This document shows, in pieces, positions 9,313-19,380 of a DNA stretch of 64,000 nt. The stretch covers positions 56,877 to 120,876 of the IMG/VR virus record IMGVR_UViG_3300035666_000005; one strand, 5' to 3'. Numbering within the stretch: the stretch's first letter is position 1; every line of letters begins with the position of its first letter. The DNA comes from a virus. The position numbers and the translations under genes were made by a program. Below the pieces are notes generated by a model that made no database searches, was not told the origin of the DNA, and worked only from the letters and a program-made list of their open reading frames with translations.

Positions 9313-12300
9313 TCATCTAGTTCTCGGTGCAACGCGTGGCAATATCCCCTGTCTTTCTGCGGAAGCGACCATTTCTGCAGCGCGACCATATTTCTGATCC
9401 ATTTCGCTTTTGATTTGAGTAATCAGTGGACCGACTCTTGCTTCAATTTCTGAACCGAGTTCTTTTGCGTAATCTTGGGTTTTTCCTCCGGTCTGGGCTT
9501 CGTTTACGGTTAAACCGCCCAAGCTAACAGAAACCGCAGAAAATTCTGGAACAGAATTGGCAAAGTTGGGAATGTACATACGATTAGCCATTGCCATTCT
9601 TTCTTTCGCAATATTATTTTTTTCTTGTGGTGTATTAAAAGTTGCCATTCCTTCGGGATTATTTAATCCCTGGACTTCTGGTTGACGTTTTTGATAAACT
9701 TCGTTTGGAGCAAAGCCAGCATTGACTTCGTCCATAAATGAATTTATTTTAGGCAAAAAGCCTTCTGAGTAATTTTTAATTCTAGCGTTTGCGTTATTTT
9801 TTTCCATTTCGCGCAATACTTCTTGTGCTGGCCGTCCATCAATAAGCCCAGCCCCGCCAGGACCATAAGTGGGCTGCTCAGAATTTAAAGGGGATCCCGT
9901 TTTTGGGTCAAGACCAGCAGCAATCATGGCTCTATCATAGGCGGGATCAGATGGACGATTCGTCCGACCTTCTGCTAAGACTTCTCGCGTTGGGCGACCG
10001 TCAATAAAACCTTGACTACGTTGATCCTTTGGAATTCCTACGATTTCATCGATTACAGATTCGTTTCTAGCTCTTTGATATAAAGCTTCTTGATCTCTTC
10101 CGTAAGCCATCGCTCTATCATAACCCTCATTCGGATCTATTCCCTGTTTAGCCCACTCTGCATAAGCTTGTTTTACAGGATCATTCTTTTCATGCTTTTC
10201 GTAAATTTCTCTCAGTGACTCATATCTGCCTTGTTCATATAAGCGTTTGAATTCTTGTGTTTTCGCCATCAAAGCCCTTTTTTGGTCCATAGATTGGCGG
10301 GTTGGCCTATTATAAAAACCTTCTTGGCCAGAAAGTGCTTGGGTATAAGCTTCTACCAAGCTTTGTAGCATGAATTTGGCATTTGCTTGGGTAGTTCTTT
10401 CTGCGCGGCGAATTTCTGTTGTGGGTTTTATTCCGGCGCGGTCTGTAGATGTAGCGATATTAAATGTTCCGCCAGCCCCAGGTCCGCGCAAACCAAGCCG
10501 TTGTGCATCAACAGTAAACGTACCCGCTCCACCATATTCATCAATTTCATAACGATCACCAGTCATTTCATAACTTCTTGCTAAAGTCTCGCGTCCTCTT
10601 TTAATAACTGCTTCTGTTCTTTTAATAACTGCTTCTGTTCTTGCTCGTTCTTTAGCCCTTTGAGCGGCTAATTTATCTCTTGCCATCATTTGTTTATCGC
10701 TTTGGCGAGATTTGTTCCATTCTTTTTGTCTATAAAATAAAGTACTTAAATTATATAATTCTCTTGGGTTCAAAAAGTCGCTTGCGTTAGCTCCGGTTTT
10801 TCTAAATTCTGAAACTAAAGGTTCAGCAGCCTTATCATAAGATTTTTCTATTTCATTTATTTTTTCAAGAGTTTTGTCACGTTCTTTTATTAAATTATTT
10901 AATTGATCATTATCTTTATATAGTGATGGATCCCATCCAAAATATTCTTTTAATCTACGATCTCTTTCGGGGGAAGTTAAATCTAATTCTGCCAAATTGT
11001 TCCAAGCTTGTTTTGAACGATTTTCGTCCCAGTTAGCTCTTTTTGCCATGTGATTATAAAAGCTCTTTTTTTTCTCTTCCTGAAAAATGTCAACAAGAGT
11101 ATTGAGTTCAGTTTTTGACTTCGTTAAAGGATCTAACTCTTTTTTATATTTTTGATTTATTTCGTTTGCTTGTTTGATAAGACTATAAGGTATTTCTGGC
11201 ATTGGCACAAAACCTTCTGCGAAATTTGGAATATAACCTTCCGCCATGTTTTTGAAAGGATTTTTTATAATTTCCGGCTTTTTCTTTTTCCTGCGGATAT
11301 ATTTTCCGTCTTTATCAAAATAAGGATTTGGTTTAAATTTCGGATTTTTGAGAAGAAAAAGCTCGTTTCGAAGTGCCTGCTTTTTGCCGTAATCTTTATC
11401 TTGATAACCAAAGTCACCAGGTTCTGGCGTGCGAGGAATCTCATATTCAAGCTCAGAGATTCTTTGGTATAGCTCCCACTCTGGAGTATCCAAAGCACTC
11501 ATGATGCTTCCCATCCCACTCGTTATTCTTTGATTCGATGATGACCCAGAAATGCCCGACTTTGGAACAAAACCTTCCGCCATGTTTTTGAAAGGATTTT
11601 TAATTTCCGGCTTTTTCTTTTTCCTGCGGATATATTTTCCGTCTTTATCAAAATAAGGATTTGGTTTAACGCCATCTTTTGTAAGAATTTCTGCTTTTGG
11701 ATTTTGAAGAAGAAAAAGCTCTCTTTCAAGTTGTTCTAATTCGACTCTTTGCAGATATGATACTGGGGGTGTTAATTGTTTAATTTTTGTTTTAACTGAT
11801 AAAATCCTACTTTCTAATTCGTGACGTGGATCGTCAAGATATTTATCAAGTTCTGTCGTATCGAGTTTTGGCAACGATCCTTTTGCCGCGCGTTGCATAT
11901 CACGAGTTAAAAGAGCATCTTCTCCGGTCCCCATGTAATTTTTAATTAATTGTTCTCCTATATTCGCAACAACAGGTGCGCCATTAAAATTGGGTATGAA
12001 TGTGGGACGATCTGATGGGCGTGCGCCACCAACGCCTCTTTTTACGTCGCGCTTTTCTGCGATCATTGCAGGAATGGCTTCTAAAGGAATCGATCCAGAC
12101 GAATATGTTTTCGGAAGTTCTGGCTTTGGTGCAGTTCTATCTATAACGGGTTTTTCAGTTGGCAGGGTTGCGTTAGAAAAAGGATCTTGTAAAAATTTTG
12201 CTATTTTTAAGTCAGCACTATTTTGCGTATTTTGAATAGCCTTTAAAATTTCTTCAAGAGTTTTATTCGCGGCAGAAAATTGCAAAGATATAATTTTATT

Positions 12301-15300
12301 AGTATCCCCCGCAAGAAGCGATAGAGCGCTATCACCACCTTCGCCGAGTAATTTTTGTAATTCTGGCGGGAGTGAAGATTTTGCCTGTTCAATAAGTTTT
12401 TGATTTAATTCTCCAACTTTATTTTCGCCTTCTACTTGTTGTGTCGCAACTGTTTTACTATAACGTTTAATAAGTTCTGCATCAGATAATTGAGCAGCTT
12501 CCGGCTCCCCAATTTGTTCGGCGATTGATCTCCTAAAGCCTTCTAAGATTTCTCTTCCAGCCTCTCCTTCTACTCCGCCAAGTCCACTGATGACATTCGT
12601 TAATTGATTTTCAATATCTAATGCCCTAGCATCACGAATTGCGCTAATAACCGCGCTATTTTGACCTAACTCGGGGCCAAGGTTACGCCCAGTAATTTTA
12701 CTTAATTCGCTAACAACTCTTTGCAAGTTCCTACCAACTTCAATAATGCCTTTTTCTCCAGTTGGTTCCCCTATAATTTTTAAATTTGCAACGGCTTTAT
12801 CAAGACCTTCTGTGATACTGATATCATCATTAATAAAAGCCTGCAAACCACCAAAAGCACTATTAATAGAGGTTATTAGTTCGCGTAAACTTTCTTGAAA
12901 TTTTTGATTGGCAAGAATTGTTTTTTGCTCGATTAAAACTGCTTTATTTTTTACGAGTTCTTGATTAGTTTTATTTATGGCCTCACGAATAGCGTCTAAA
13001 CGTTTTTCACCTTCGGGGTCACCTTCGGGAATTTGTAGTGCTTGTGCAATTTCAGATAATTTAGCTTCTACGTCAAAACCAGTAAAAGTTGTCGGGTCTC
13101 CGATATCCAATAAACTACGAAACTGCTCTATATCAAAACCTTGTTTAACTGCTTCAGCTAAAACTCCTGCGGTTTCTAAATTTGCTTCGGCATTTTTTTG
13201 TGCATTATCGTCTCCGCCGATTGTACTCAAAGCTGCAAAAGATTGTCTTTGTTGTTCAAGAAATGCGCTACCAATTAAACTAATTGTTTCCCCAACAGAA
13301 TCTTTTATCGTATTGGCAAAATCCCCTTCTATTCTAAGAAGCTCTCCTTGTGTTTTACTGTCTGCCCGTCCAGCAGGGGTAGTTATTCCAAAAAGTTCTT
13401 CTTGAACGGCTTTTGTTTCAAATTGCGATACGCCGATGTTTGTTCCAGATTTTCTAATAGATGATTCACCCAAAAGTTGTAAATCAAGGGCAGACTGGCT
13501 TTGTCGCGCTAATTTCGCATAATTAGATTGTACGGTTTGTAAAGTTTTAGTTATTAATGCTATTACTTTATTGTTTTCACCGCTATTTCTCCCCGTCGCC
13601 TCTAAAGACGCTTTTAATTTATTTGCGGGGTCCGCAAGTTCGGCTATTAATTTTAAACCAACGCTAGGATTAAGTTTAAGAACAGCAACAAGATCATTAA
13701 TATTACTTTTACTTAAACCACTAAGAGGGGCTGTTTGAGTTAAAAGGTTTTCAAACTCTTCAAATATTTTATTCGCTTCATCTGTTGCGAAACCGGTAGG
13801 GCCGCCATCTGTTATTAAAGACCTCCGAGATATTTCCGATAATTGATTTATGCTATTTTCATCTAATTGCGTAATATTAATAATATCAGAAAAATTTTCT
13901 CCAATTTTGTCAAATTGTTTTTCAGAAATATTACCAGTAGATCTAGGCAGGGATTCAACTAAACTTGTTACAGCTAAATTTTTTTGCTGCGCTAGTGTAT
14001 TTTCTAAAACAGCATTTGTATTTTCTCCGATTACTTTTTGTAGAGATATAAAATCTTGATTTATTACAGCGGCGCTAGCTCCAGAAACTAATTCCGGAGT
14101 ATCTCTAAATTCTTTTCTAATAAATGAAAGTAAATCGGCTTCTAATTGGCCAGCTCTCTCGCCTTGACCAGCTTCTCTTAATTGTTTAATCTGTTCAAAA
14201 CTAGTTTGAACTTTTTGTCCCGCGTCATTTATCTTTGTAAGATTTTCAGAAGCCTTTTGTGCGGCGGCAGATAATTCTGGAATATCGGTAGACGCTTGTT
14301 TAATAACATCTATTAGCCCAAGCAAAGCTCCAGCGCTACCACCAATTGCCGCGCCAACAAGTGGATTTGGTGCCAGCATTGCCCCAAGACCAGCAAAAGA
14401 TCCCACTTGACCCAGAGCGCTAGCCCCAGCACCTAATGTTCTATCTGCTTTGGTTTCTTTCCCAATGGCATTCGCAATTGTTTCTGCAATAATTGGAGCT
14501 GCGATGGTTAAACCAATACCGCCTGCGCCAATAGCTGCGCCAGCTCTTTGACCACCTGTAGCTCCGTATCTTCCTTCTAACCCTCGAGCTTGGGCCTCTT
14601 CACCTGTTATTTTTCCCATTGCGACGAGTTGAGTATTAGCTGCTTTTTGAGCCTTTGTTAATTCTCCTGTTACCCGACCAGCTTCTTTATTTTTTTGAGT
14701 TAATTCAGTTAAACTTTGTTTATAAGAATCTCCAAAACCTTGAAGGCCAAAACCTAAAAATCCAATTTGAGTTGCAAGAGCCCCGAGTGAAGATCCTAAA
14801 TCTGCTGCTTGGGTATCTTCTGGTGCGAAGTTTGGAACAAAACCGCGAGCGAGACCTTGGGAGGCCGCCGAATTTTGAATCGCGCGCTTTAGACCTTCTG
14901 GATGATCTTTTTTAATCATCGCATTAAAATTAGACGATTGTCCGGGCTGGCGAACATATTGCATTCCTTTGTATTCGTCAAGCACAGCCCCTTTTCCGGC
15001 TTTTTTCTCTGTCTGTATAGCTCTTTCTCTAGCTTCTGTAATTGTTTTAGCAAAATTTGGAATAAAGCCAGCAGCTTTTCCTACAATACCAAATCTATCC
15101 CTTAAAGCTTGTCTTATCGCAACACTTCCAGTAACCCCCTCTTTTCTTAATTGGTCTACTGCGGCAGATCTTTCTTTAAGATAAGCGGCTCCAGCTTTAC
15201 CACTAGTTTTTTGAACAGTTGCTCCAGGTTTAGTTTCATTAAGAAGCTTTTGTAAAACTTCATTCGTTAATTCTGGAGATCTTTTTGCATCATATATCCC

Positions 15301-18300
15301 AGGAGCATTATTAAATATTGATCTTAGTCTTGGACTGATCTTACGAAAATCAATTCCGGCGTTCTGTTTTCTAACTTGATTCTGTAACAATGTTGTAATA
15401 CCGCCTTCAAAAGCAACACCTACAGCGCCTTTTGCGGCACCAGCGTTTGGAAGTTCATCGGCAGATTTTAAGAAATTAAAACCACCCAATGACTGACCAA
15501 ATTGATTAGCTTGTTTTACTAAGAAATCATCTATCTCTGTATCTAAATCTGGTAGTTGTGATTTAAGTTTGTCTTTATTTATTCCTGCTACTGGAATATT
15601 ACCTGTATATTGTTGTTTTAAATATGTTGCAGTGGCTGGCGCTAATTCATATGGTCCAGAAAGCCCAGGATAAATAAGAGATAAAACTTTTTTACCAAGT
15701 TTATTTGGAATTTTATCTAAATTTCCTAATTGAATTGGAGGGTTTTTTGTTTGGGCAAAATTTGGGATAAAGCCAGAAGCTAAATTTTTAAATGGAGCAT
15801 AAGATAAAATAATATTTTTTAATTTTAATTCATCAATAGTTCTATTTTTATATTTACCTCCAGCAGTTTGACCTTCATATTGTAAAGCTTTTGCGATTAA
15901 TATATTATCTGAAACTTTTCTTTGTGTTATTTTAGATTCTACTAAATAACTACCCCCCTGTTTTTTGACTAAAAAGTCCGCCCCAAATAAATCACCTTGC
16001 TTTTCTGCTACGCGACCTTTAGAACCAAAACGTCGCTGGGAATCTATTTCCCCCATTGCCCCTTTAATATTTGTATTATTAGAACGATCTTTTTTGGGGT
16101 CTAATAATGTTTGTGGTTTAATTTTATCTGTAAATTTAGAAATTGGTATTCCGCGATATTGCGAATTTTGGAAAATTGAGGCAACAGAAGAAGGATTTGA
16201 AGAAGCTTGATTTCTTATATTTTTAATAATATTATCTGCTTCTTTAGTATATTCTTTTACATTTTTAGGTAATGGTAATCTTTTTATGTTTGGCCTAAAA
16301 TATTCATCTTTTATTCCTTTATCTTTCGAATCTCCAACATTATATAAGTTTTGCAATAACCCTGCGGATCTTGACGCTTGTTTTTGTAAATTAGCAATTG
16401 TATCAACCGCGAAATTTGGAATAAAACCTTTTGCTTTATTTCTATCACTCTTATCTAAAATACTTCCACTTTCGCCATTAGCGATCATCTTTGTCGCTTC
16501 TTTAATTCCGTTTCCATATTTTGGAATTACTGCTGTTTCGCCTGTATTGGCAAAATTTCTTATTTGTAATTCTTGATTATTTGCTTCAAAAGATTTGCCC
16601 CCAATTTTTCCTACACCACGAACAGCCTTAACATTAGATGTAGCTCCTAATACTTTCGCTTGAAACTCTTCAGCAAAATTAGGAATATACCCACCAGCTT
16701 TTCCAGGTTTTGAAGTTTTTGCAACGGGAACTCCACCAGCAACTGTAACACTACCAGACCGAATAAATTGTGACGCAATTTTTGCAGAAATAGCTTCTTG
16801 TTTTTGTAATTCTAAAGTTTGTGCTCTTAAACTATTTAATAAAATTTCAGCGCCTTTATTTAAACCAGCGCTTCCTTGCTGCATTAATTTAAATAGTTCT
16901 GGATTTTTTTGTAAAATTTGTGCTACACTTTGCTGTAATTGCTGTTGTTGTTTAGAAGCTGTATTTAAATTTAAAAGTTCTTTTAAACTTCCAGTCGCAA
17001 ATTTTGCCAAATCTGAAAAAAGTTTAATAAAAATTCCGCCAATTAGTGCAAGTCCTGGGCCAGCAATTACTTGACCTAATCCATCTAAAATACCTTTTCC
17101 TAATGTGGCTCCCACTCCTTGCCCATCAGATTCATTAATACCACCAAGAATCTCATTCGTATTACCTACAACCCTATCAAAAGCTGGGCCAAATAATCTC
17201 TCACCAATTCCAGCCCCAGCCTGTTTAGCATTTTCTCTTAAAGCGTTTAATTGGGCAGCGTAAGTTTTATTTAATTCTTCATTACGACGAATAGCTTGGT
17301 CAGTAGTAGAGGCAGCGACCTGTAAAGCGTTATTGTATATAGAATATTCTTTACCTAAGTCTGCCAATGCAGATTTTAAAATGTTAATTTGGAATACGCC
17401 GCCAACTTTTTCTGCGACCTCTGCTTGTTGTAACGTTCCAAGTTGATCGTAAACTTTAGCAAGATCTGTTAATAAATTAATAGTACTTTTAATTTCTCCA
17501 GAAGAATCTCTTGTATTAACTCCCAAGCCTTCTAGTAAATCAACAACTTTAGTTCTTTGAAGTCTTGTGAAAATAGTTTTAAAGGAGTTACCGATTACCG
17601 CGCCACCACGAGCAGTTGTTTGTTGAGCCGAAGTAACAATGGCTATGAGTTCATTTAACGAAACGCCTGATTGAGCCGCACTACTACCAACACGACTAAT
17701 TGCTTCTGCAAGATCTGCAGAACTTACCGCAAAAGCTGCATCAACATTAGCAAACTTATTAACAATTTCTGTCGCCGTTACGGCTTGGCTAGCAAAAGAG
17801 TTTACTGACGCGGTAAGAGCTTCAACACTTTTAGCGGCATCCAATCCACTCAAACGAGAAAGAATTAAGGCCTCGTTAGTTCTTTTTAATGTTTCTGCGA
17901 CACCCAAACCTTGACGAGAAAATTCTGTAGCGGCTTTGGCAACTTCTGCGAAACTTTGCCCAGTATTTTTAGCGATACTAAATAAATTAGAACCAAATTT
18001 ATTTAATTCAGAAGAAGAGACATTTAAAATAACATTAATATCTGCTAAAGCTTTTTGGGTTTCTATGACAGAGCTGGCTAAAGCAGTAAAAGCTCTTTGT
18101 ACTCCAAAAATAATTCCAGCACTAGCACCGAAAGCGATAACACGCGCATTAGAAGCATCTAACGATTTAGTAAATTCATTTACTTTACCAGTAATCCTTC
18201 CAAGAGGCTGGTCGCCCCTTGTCTTTAAATTAATGTTGTAAGAACGACTAACAAGCTTTTGAATGTCTTTTTCAGCCTGTCTTGTATTTGCGCCTACATC

Positions 18301-18318
18301 AATATTAATAGCAGCCAT
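9313..18318 (-). CDS. Tape measure protein with embedded nuclease-like segments
   Basis: 3001 residues, very long for a tape measure. Residues about 50-400 match the TP901-type tail tape measure core (RQGLGVAETLKRTNEALILS, NSFKTIFTRLQR). Hydrophobic helices lie near 400-440 and 1225-1335. The peptide G(F/Y)(I/V)PNFA recurs at residues 543, 631, 849, 1084 and 1159. Looser copies occur near 2106, 2249, 2360 and 2915. The 631-849 segment holds E757, D781 and E794-S-K796 spaced as in PD-(D/E)XK nucleases. The 849-1084 segment holds E971, D990 and D1010-A-K1012. The C-terminal third is charged and repetitive. It determines tail length and is normally ejected ahead of DNA; a cargo role for the inserts is inference. 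A GTGTAA element and an AGGAAAAAGGA stretch precede the ATG. Confidence 0.9.
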   Translation of the reverse strand: MAAINIDVGANTRQAEKDIQKLVSRSYNINLKTRGDQPLGRITGKVNEFTKSLDASNARVIAFGASAGIIFGVQRAFTALASSVIETQKALADINVILNVSSSELNKFGSNLFSIAKNTGQSFAEVAKAATEFSRQGLGVAETLKRTNEALILSRLSGLDAAKSVEALTASVNSFASQAVTATEIVNKFANVDAAFAVSSADLAEAISRVGSSAAQSGVSLNELIAIVTSAQQTTARGGAVIGNSFKTIFTRLQRTKVVDLLEGLGVNTRDSSGEIKSTINLLTDLAKVYDQLGTLQQAEVAEKVGGVFQINILKSALADLGKEYSIYNNALQVAASTTDQAIRRNEELNKTYAAQLNALRENAKQAGAGIGERLFGPAFDRVVGNTNEILGGINESDGQGVGATLGKGILDGLGQVIAGPGLALIGGIFIKLFSDLAKFATGSLKELLNLNTASKQQQQLQQSVAQILQKNPELFKLMQQGSAGLNKGAEILLNSLRAQTLELQKQEAISAKIASQFIRSGSVTVAGGVPVAKTSKPGKAGGYIPNFAEEFQAKVLGATSNVKAVRGVGKIGGKSFEANNQELQIRNFANTGETAVIPKYGNGIKEATKMIANGESGSILDKSDRNKAKGFIPNFAVDTIANLQKQASRSAGLLQNLYNVGDSKDKGIKDEYFRPNIKRLPLPKNVKEYTKEADNIIKNIRNQASSNPSSVASIFQNSQYRGIPISKFTDKIKPQTLLDPKKDRSNNTNIKGAMGEIDSQRRFGSKGRVAEKQGDLFGADFLVKKQGGSYLVESKITQRKVSDNILIAKALQYEGQTAGGKYKNRTIDELKLKNIILSYAPFKNLASGFIPNFAQTKNPPIQLGNLDKIPNKLGKKVLSLIYPGLSGPYELAPATATYLKQQYTGNIPVAGINKDKLKSQLPDLDTEIDDFLVKQANQFGQSLGGFNFLKSADELPNAGAAKGAVGVAFEGGITTLLQNQVRKQNAGIDFRKISPRLRSIFNNAPGIYDAKRSPELTNEVLQKLLNETKPGATVQKTSGKAGAAYLKERSAAVDQLRKEGVTGSVAIRQALRDRFGIVGKAAGFIPNFAKTITEARERAIQTEKKAGKGAVLDEYKGMQYVRQPGQSSNFNAMIKKDHPEGLKRAIQNSAASQGLARGFVPNFAPEDTQAADLGSSLGALATQIGFLGFGLQGFGDSYKQSLTELTQKNKEAGRVTGELTKAQKAANTQLVAMGKITGEEAQARGLEGRYGATGGQRAGAAIGAGGIGLTIAAPIIAETIANAIGKETKADRTLGAGASALGQVGSFAGLGAMLAPNPLVGAAIGGSAGALLGLIDVIKQASTDIPELSAAAQKASENLTKINDAGQKVQTSFEQIKQLREAGQGERAGQLEADLLSFIRKEFRDTPELVSGASAAVINQDFISLQKVIGENTNAVLENTLAQQKNLAVTSLVESLPRSTGNISEKQFDKIGENFSDIINITQLDENSINQLSEISRRSLITDGGPTGFATDEANKIFEEFENLLTQTAPLSGLSKSNINDLVAVLKLNPSVGLKLIAELADPANKLKASLEATGRNSGENNKVIALITKTLQTVQSNYAKLARQSQSALDLQLLGESSIRKSGTNIGVSQFETKAVQEELFGITTPAGRADSKTQGELLRIEGDFANTIKDSVGETISLIGSAFLEQQRQSFAALSTIGGDDNAQKNAEANLETAGVLAEAVKQGFDIEQFRSLLDIGDPTTFTGFDVEAKLSEIAQALQIPEGDPEGEKRLDAIREAINKTNQELVKNKAVLIEQKTILANQKFQESLRELITSINSAFGGLQAFINDDISITEGLDKAVANLKIIGEPTGEKGIIEVGRNLQRVVSELSKITGRNLGPELGQNSAVISAIRDARALDIENQLTNVISGLGGVEGEAGREILEGFRRSIAEQIGEPEAAQLSDAELIKRYSKTVATQQVEGENKVGELNQKLIEQAKSSLPPELQKLLGEGGDSALSLLAGDTNKIISLQFSAANKTLEEILKAIQNTQNSADLKIAKFLQDPFSNATLPTEKPVIDRTAPKPELPKTYSSGSIPLEAIPAMIAEKRDVKRGVGGARPSDRPTFIPNFNGAPVVANIGEQLIKNYMGTGEDALLTRDMQRAAKGSLPKLDTTELDKYLDDPRHELESRILSVKTKIKQLTPPVSYLQRVELEQLERELFLLQNPKAEILTKDGVKPNPYFDKDGKYIRRKKKKPEIKNPFKNMAEGFVPKSGISGSSSNQRITSGMGSIMSALDTPEWELYQRISELEYEIPRTPEPGDFGYQDKDYGKKQALRNELFLLKNPKFKPNPYFDKDGKYIRRKKKKPEIIKNPFKNMAEGYIPNFAEGFVPMPEIPYSLIKQANEINQKYKKELDPLTKSKTELNTLVDIFQEEKKKSFYNHMAKRANWDENRSKQAWNNLAELDLTSPERDRRLKEYFGWDPSLYKDNDQLNNLIKERDKTLEKINEIEKSYDKAAEPLVSEFRKTGANASDFLNPRELYNLSTLFYRQKEWNKSRQSDKQMMARDKLAAQRAKERARTEAVIKRTEAVIKRGRETLARSYEMTGDRYEIDEYGGAGTFTVDAQRLGLRGPGAGGTFNIATSTDRAGIKPTTEIRRAERTTQANAKFMLQSLVEAYTQALSGQEGFYNRPTRQSMDQKRALMAKTQEFKRLYEQGRYESLREIYEKHEKNDPVKQAYAEWAKQGIDPNEGYDRAMAYGRDQEALYQRARNESVIDEIVGIPKDQRSQGFIDGRPTREVLAEGRTNRPSDPAYDRAMIAAGLDPKTGSPLNSEQPTYGPGGAGLIDGRPAQEVLREMEKNNANARIKNYSEGFLPKINSFMDEVNAGFAPNEVYQKRQPEVQGLNNPEGMATFNTPQEKNNIAKERMAMANRMYIPNFANSVPEFSAVSVSLGGLTVNEAQTGGKTQDYAKELGSEIEARVGPLITQIKSEMDQKYGRAAEMVASAERQGILPRVAPRTR
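10598..10639. repeat. Short in-frame tandem duplication in the tape measure
   Basis: Two adjacent copies of a 21-base stretch (tttaataactgcttctgttct) encode RTEAVIK twice in a highly basic helix. Confidence 0.85.
11237..11668. repeat. Two near-identical ~97-base copies inside the tape measure
   Basis: About 11237-11334 and 11573-11667 are direct repeats differing mainly by a 3-base insertion. Each encodes a peptide running from KPNPYFDKDGKYIRRKKKK to KNMAEG(F/Y). Both copies are in frame, so this is a recent in-frame duplication in the basic C-terminal region. Confidence 0.9.
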
Positions 18319-18349
18319 GGTGTAAATTCCTTTTTCCTAATATTATTAT

Positions 18350-18355
18350 TTACAC
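18350..18355 (-). promoter_or_regulatory. GTGTAA late element for the tape measure gene
   Basis: Minus-strand ATAAAGTGTAAATAATAATA lies in the 38-base gap, with GTGTAA 31 bases before the ATG. This is the longest leader of the set, and it contains a purine-rich AGGAAAAAGGA. Confidence 0.65.
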
Positions 18356-18356
18356 T

Positions 18357-19379
18357 TTATCTATTTTCACGCGCCTTTAAATACTGTTCTTTTTCTAAAG
18401 TTCCTCCAGCTTCTTGAGCCATTTGCAATAATGTTTTGCCACCTTTTAATTTATCTATCTGTGTGCCCATCTTTTTTAAATCTTCGGATGTAGCTCCAAC
18501 CGTGCTACTAACCATATTATTGCCACCAGTTTTTTTTCTGCTTTTGATAGGAGATCCCTTTTTATCTGGGGTTTGATTTTCTACCCATAAGACAAATTTT
18601 TCGGCGTCAGCCACAACATCATCTGGAACAGGCTTGCCATTTTCTGCGTAATTTCTAATTAAATTCTTATACATTTTACCATATACTAATAAATCAATTT
18701 GATATTTAGTGCATAAAACTGTGGGTTTACCCCAAAAACTATAAGCGTCTTCATTCAAATAAACTAAATTTTGAAAAAATCCAGAAGCCGCGACATGTTT
18801 TAAACTCAAAGCGCCAAAAACATTCGAATACTTGTTAAAAGCCTCTTTTATTTTATCAGAAAAACCGTCTGATAAATTGTAATATTCTTCTTGAGAGAAA
18901 GCTTGTTCTGTTAATTCTCGATTTTTAAAGGTTAAAGCAATGACTGTTTCATCTAAAAATCGTTTTGATGTATAATCTTCTGCCGTAAAGCTTACAATTT
19001 CATTACGTTCTTTGGCAAAAGTCATTAAAATACCTTGAGTTCTACGAATTTGTTTATCTATGCCTTCCCGCTGAGAAGGGAGAACTAACTTGGATTTTGT
19101 TTTGATTAAATTTGTAACGGTCTTTTTTAATCCCTGTATCTCCATTTCCTTTTCTTTTGACCACCACCCCTCCTCTATGGCTTCTCTAATTTTTTCTTCT
19201 TCTGTCGGAAGCCCTTGACGCTGAACATCTTTTAAAATTAAATCATAATTATTATAAATACTAAAGTATTCAGAAAAACTAGGATGTTTAAAATAAAATA
19301 TTTTTTTACTAATCTTTTCTTCTGAAAAGCCTTTTGCTATTTCATTATAGATACGACCATACTCAAAATCTTTATCCAC
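18357..19379 (-). CDS. Probable tail assembly chaperone (second of pair)
   Basis: 340 residues, mostly charged and helical, with a lysine-rich tail (SPIKSRKKTGG) and no catalytic motif. It lies between the first chaperone candidate and the tape measure, the classic position of the G/GT tail chaperones. The only good start is GTG at 19379. The previous stop is TAA at 19381-19383, giving TAATGTG, so reinitiation is likely. The upstream frame is closed four codons before the GTG, so an ordinary ribosomal frameshift fusion is not supported. Function is inferred from position. Confidence 0.5.
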   Translation of the reverse strand: MDKDFEYGRIYNEIAKGFSEEKISKKIFYFKHPSFSEYFSIYNNYDLILKDVQRQGLPTEEEKIREAIEEGWWSKEKEMEIQGLKKTVTNLIKTKSKLVLPSQREGIDKQIRRTQGILMTFAKERNEIVSFTAEDYTSKRFLDETVIALTFKNRELTEQAFSQEEYYNLSDGFSDKIKEAFNKYSNVFGALSLKHVAASGFFQNLVYLNEDAYSFWGKPTVLCTKYQIDLLVYGKMYKNLIRNYAENGKPVPDDVVADAEKFVLWVENQTPDKKGSPIKSRKKTGGNNMVSSTVGATSEDLKKMGTQIDKLKGGKTLLQMAQEAGGTLEKEQYLKARENR

Positions 19380-19380
19380 A

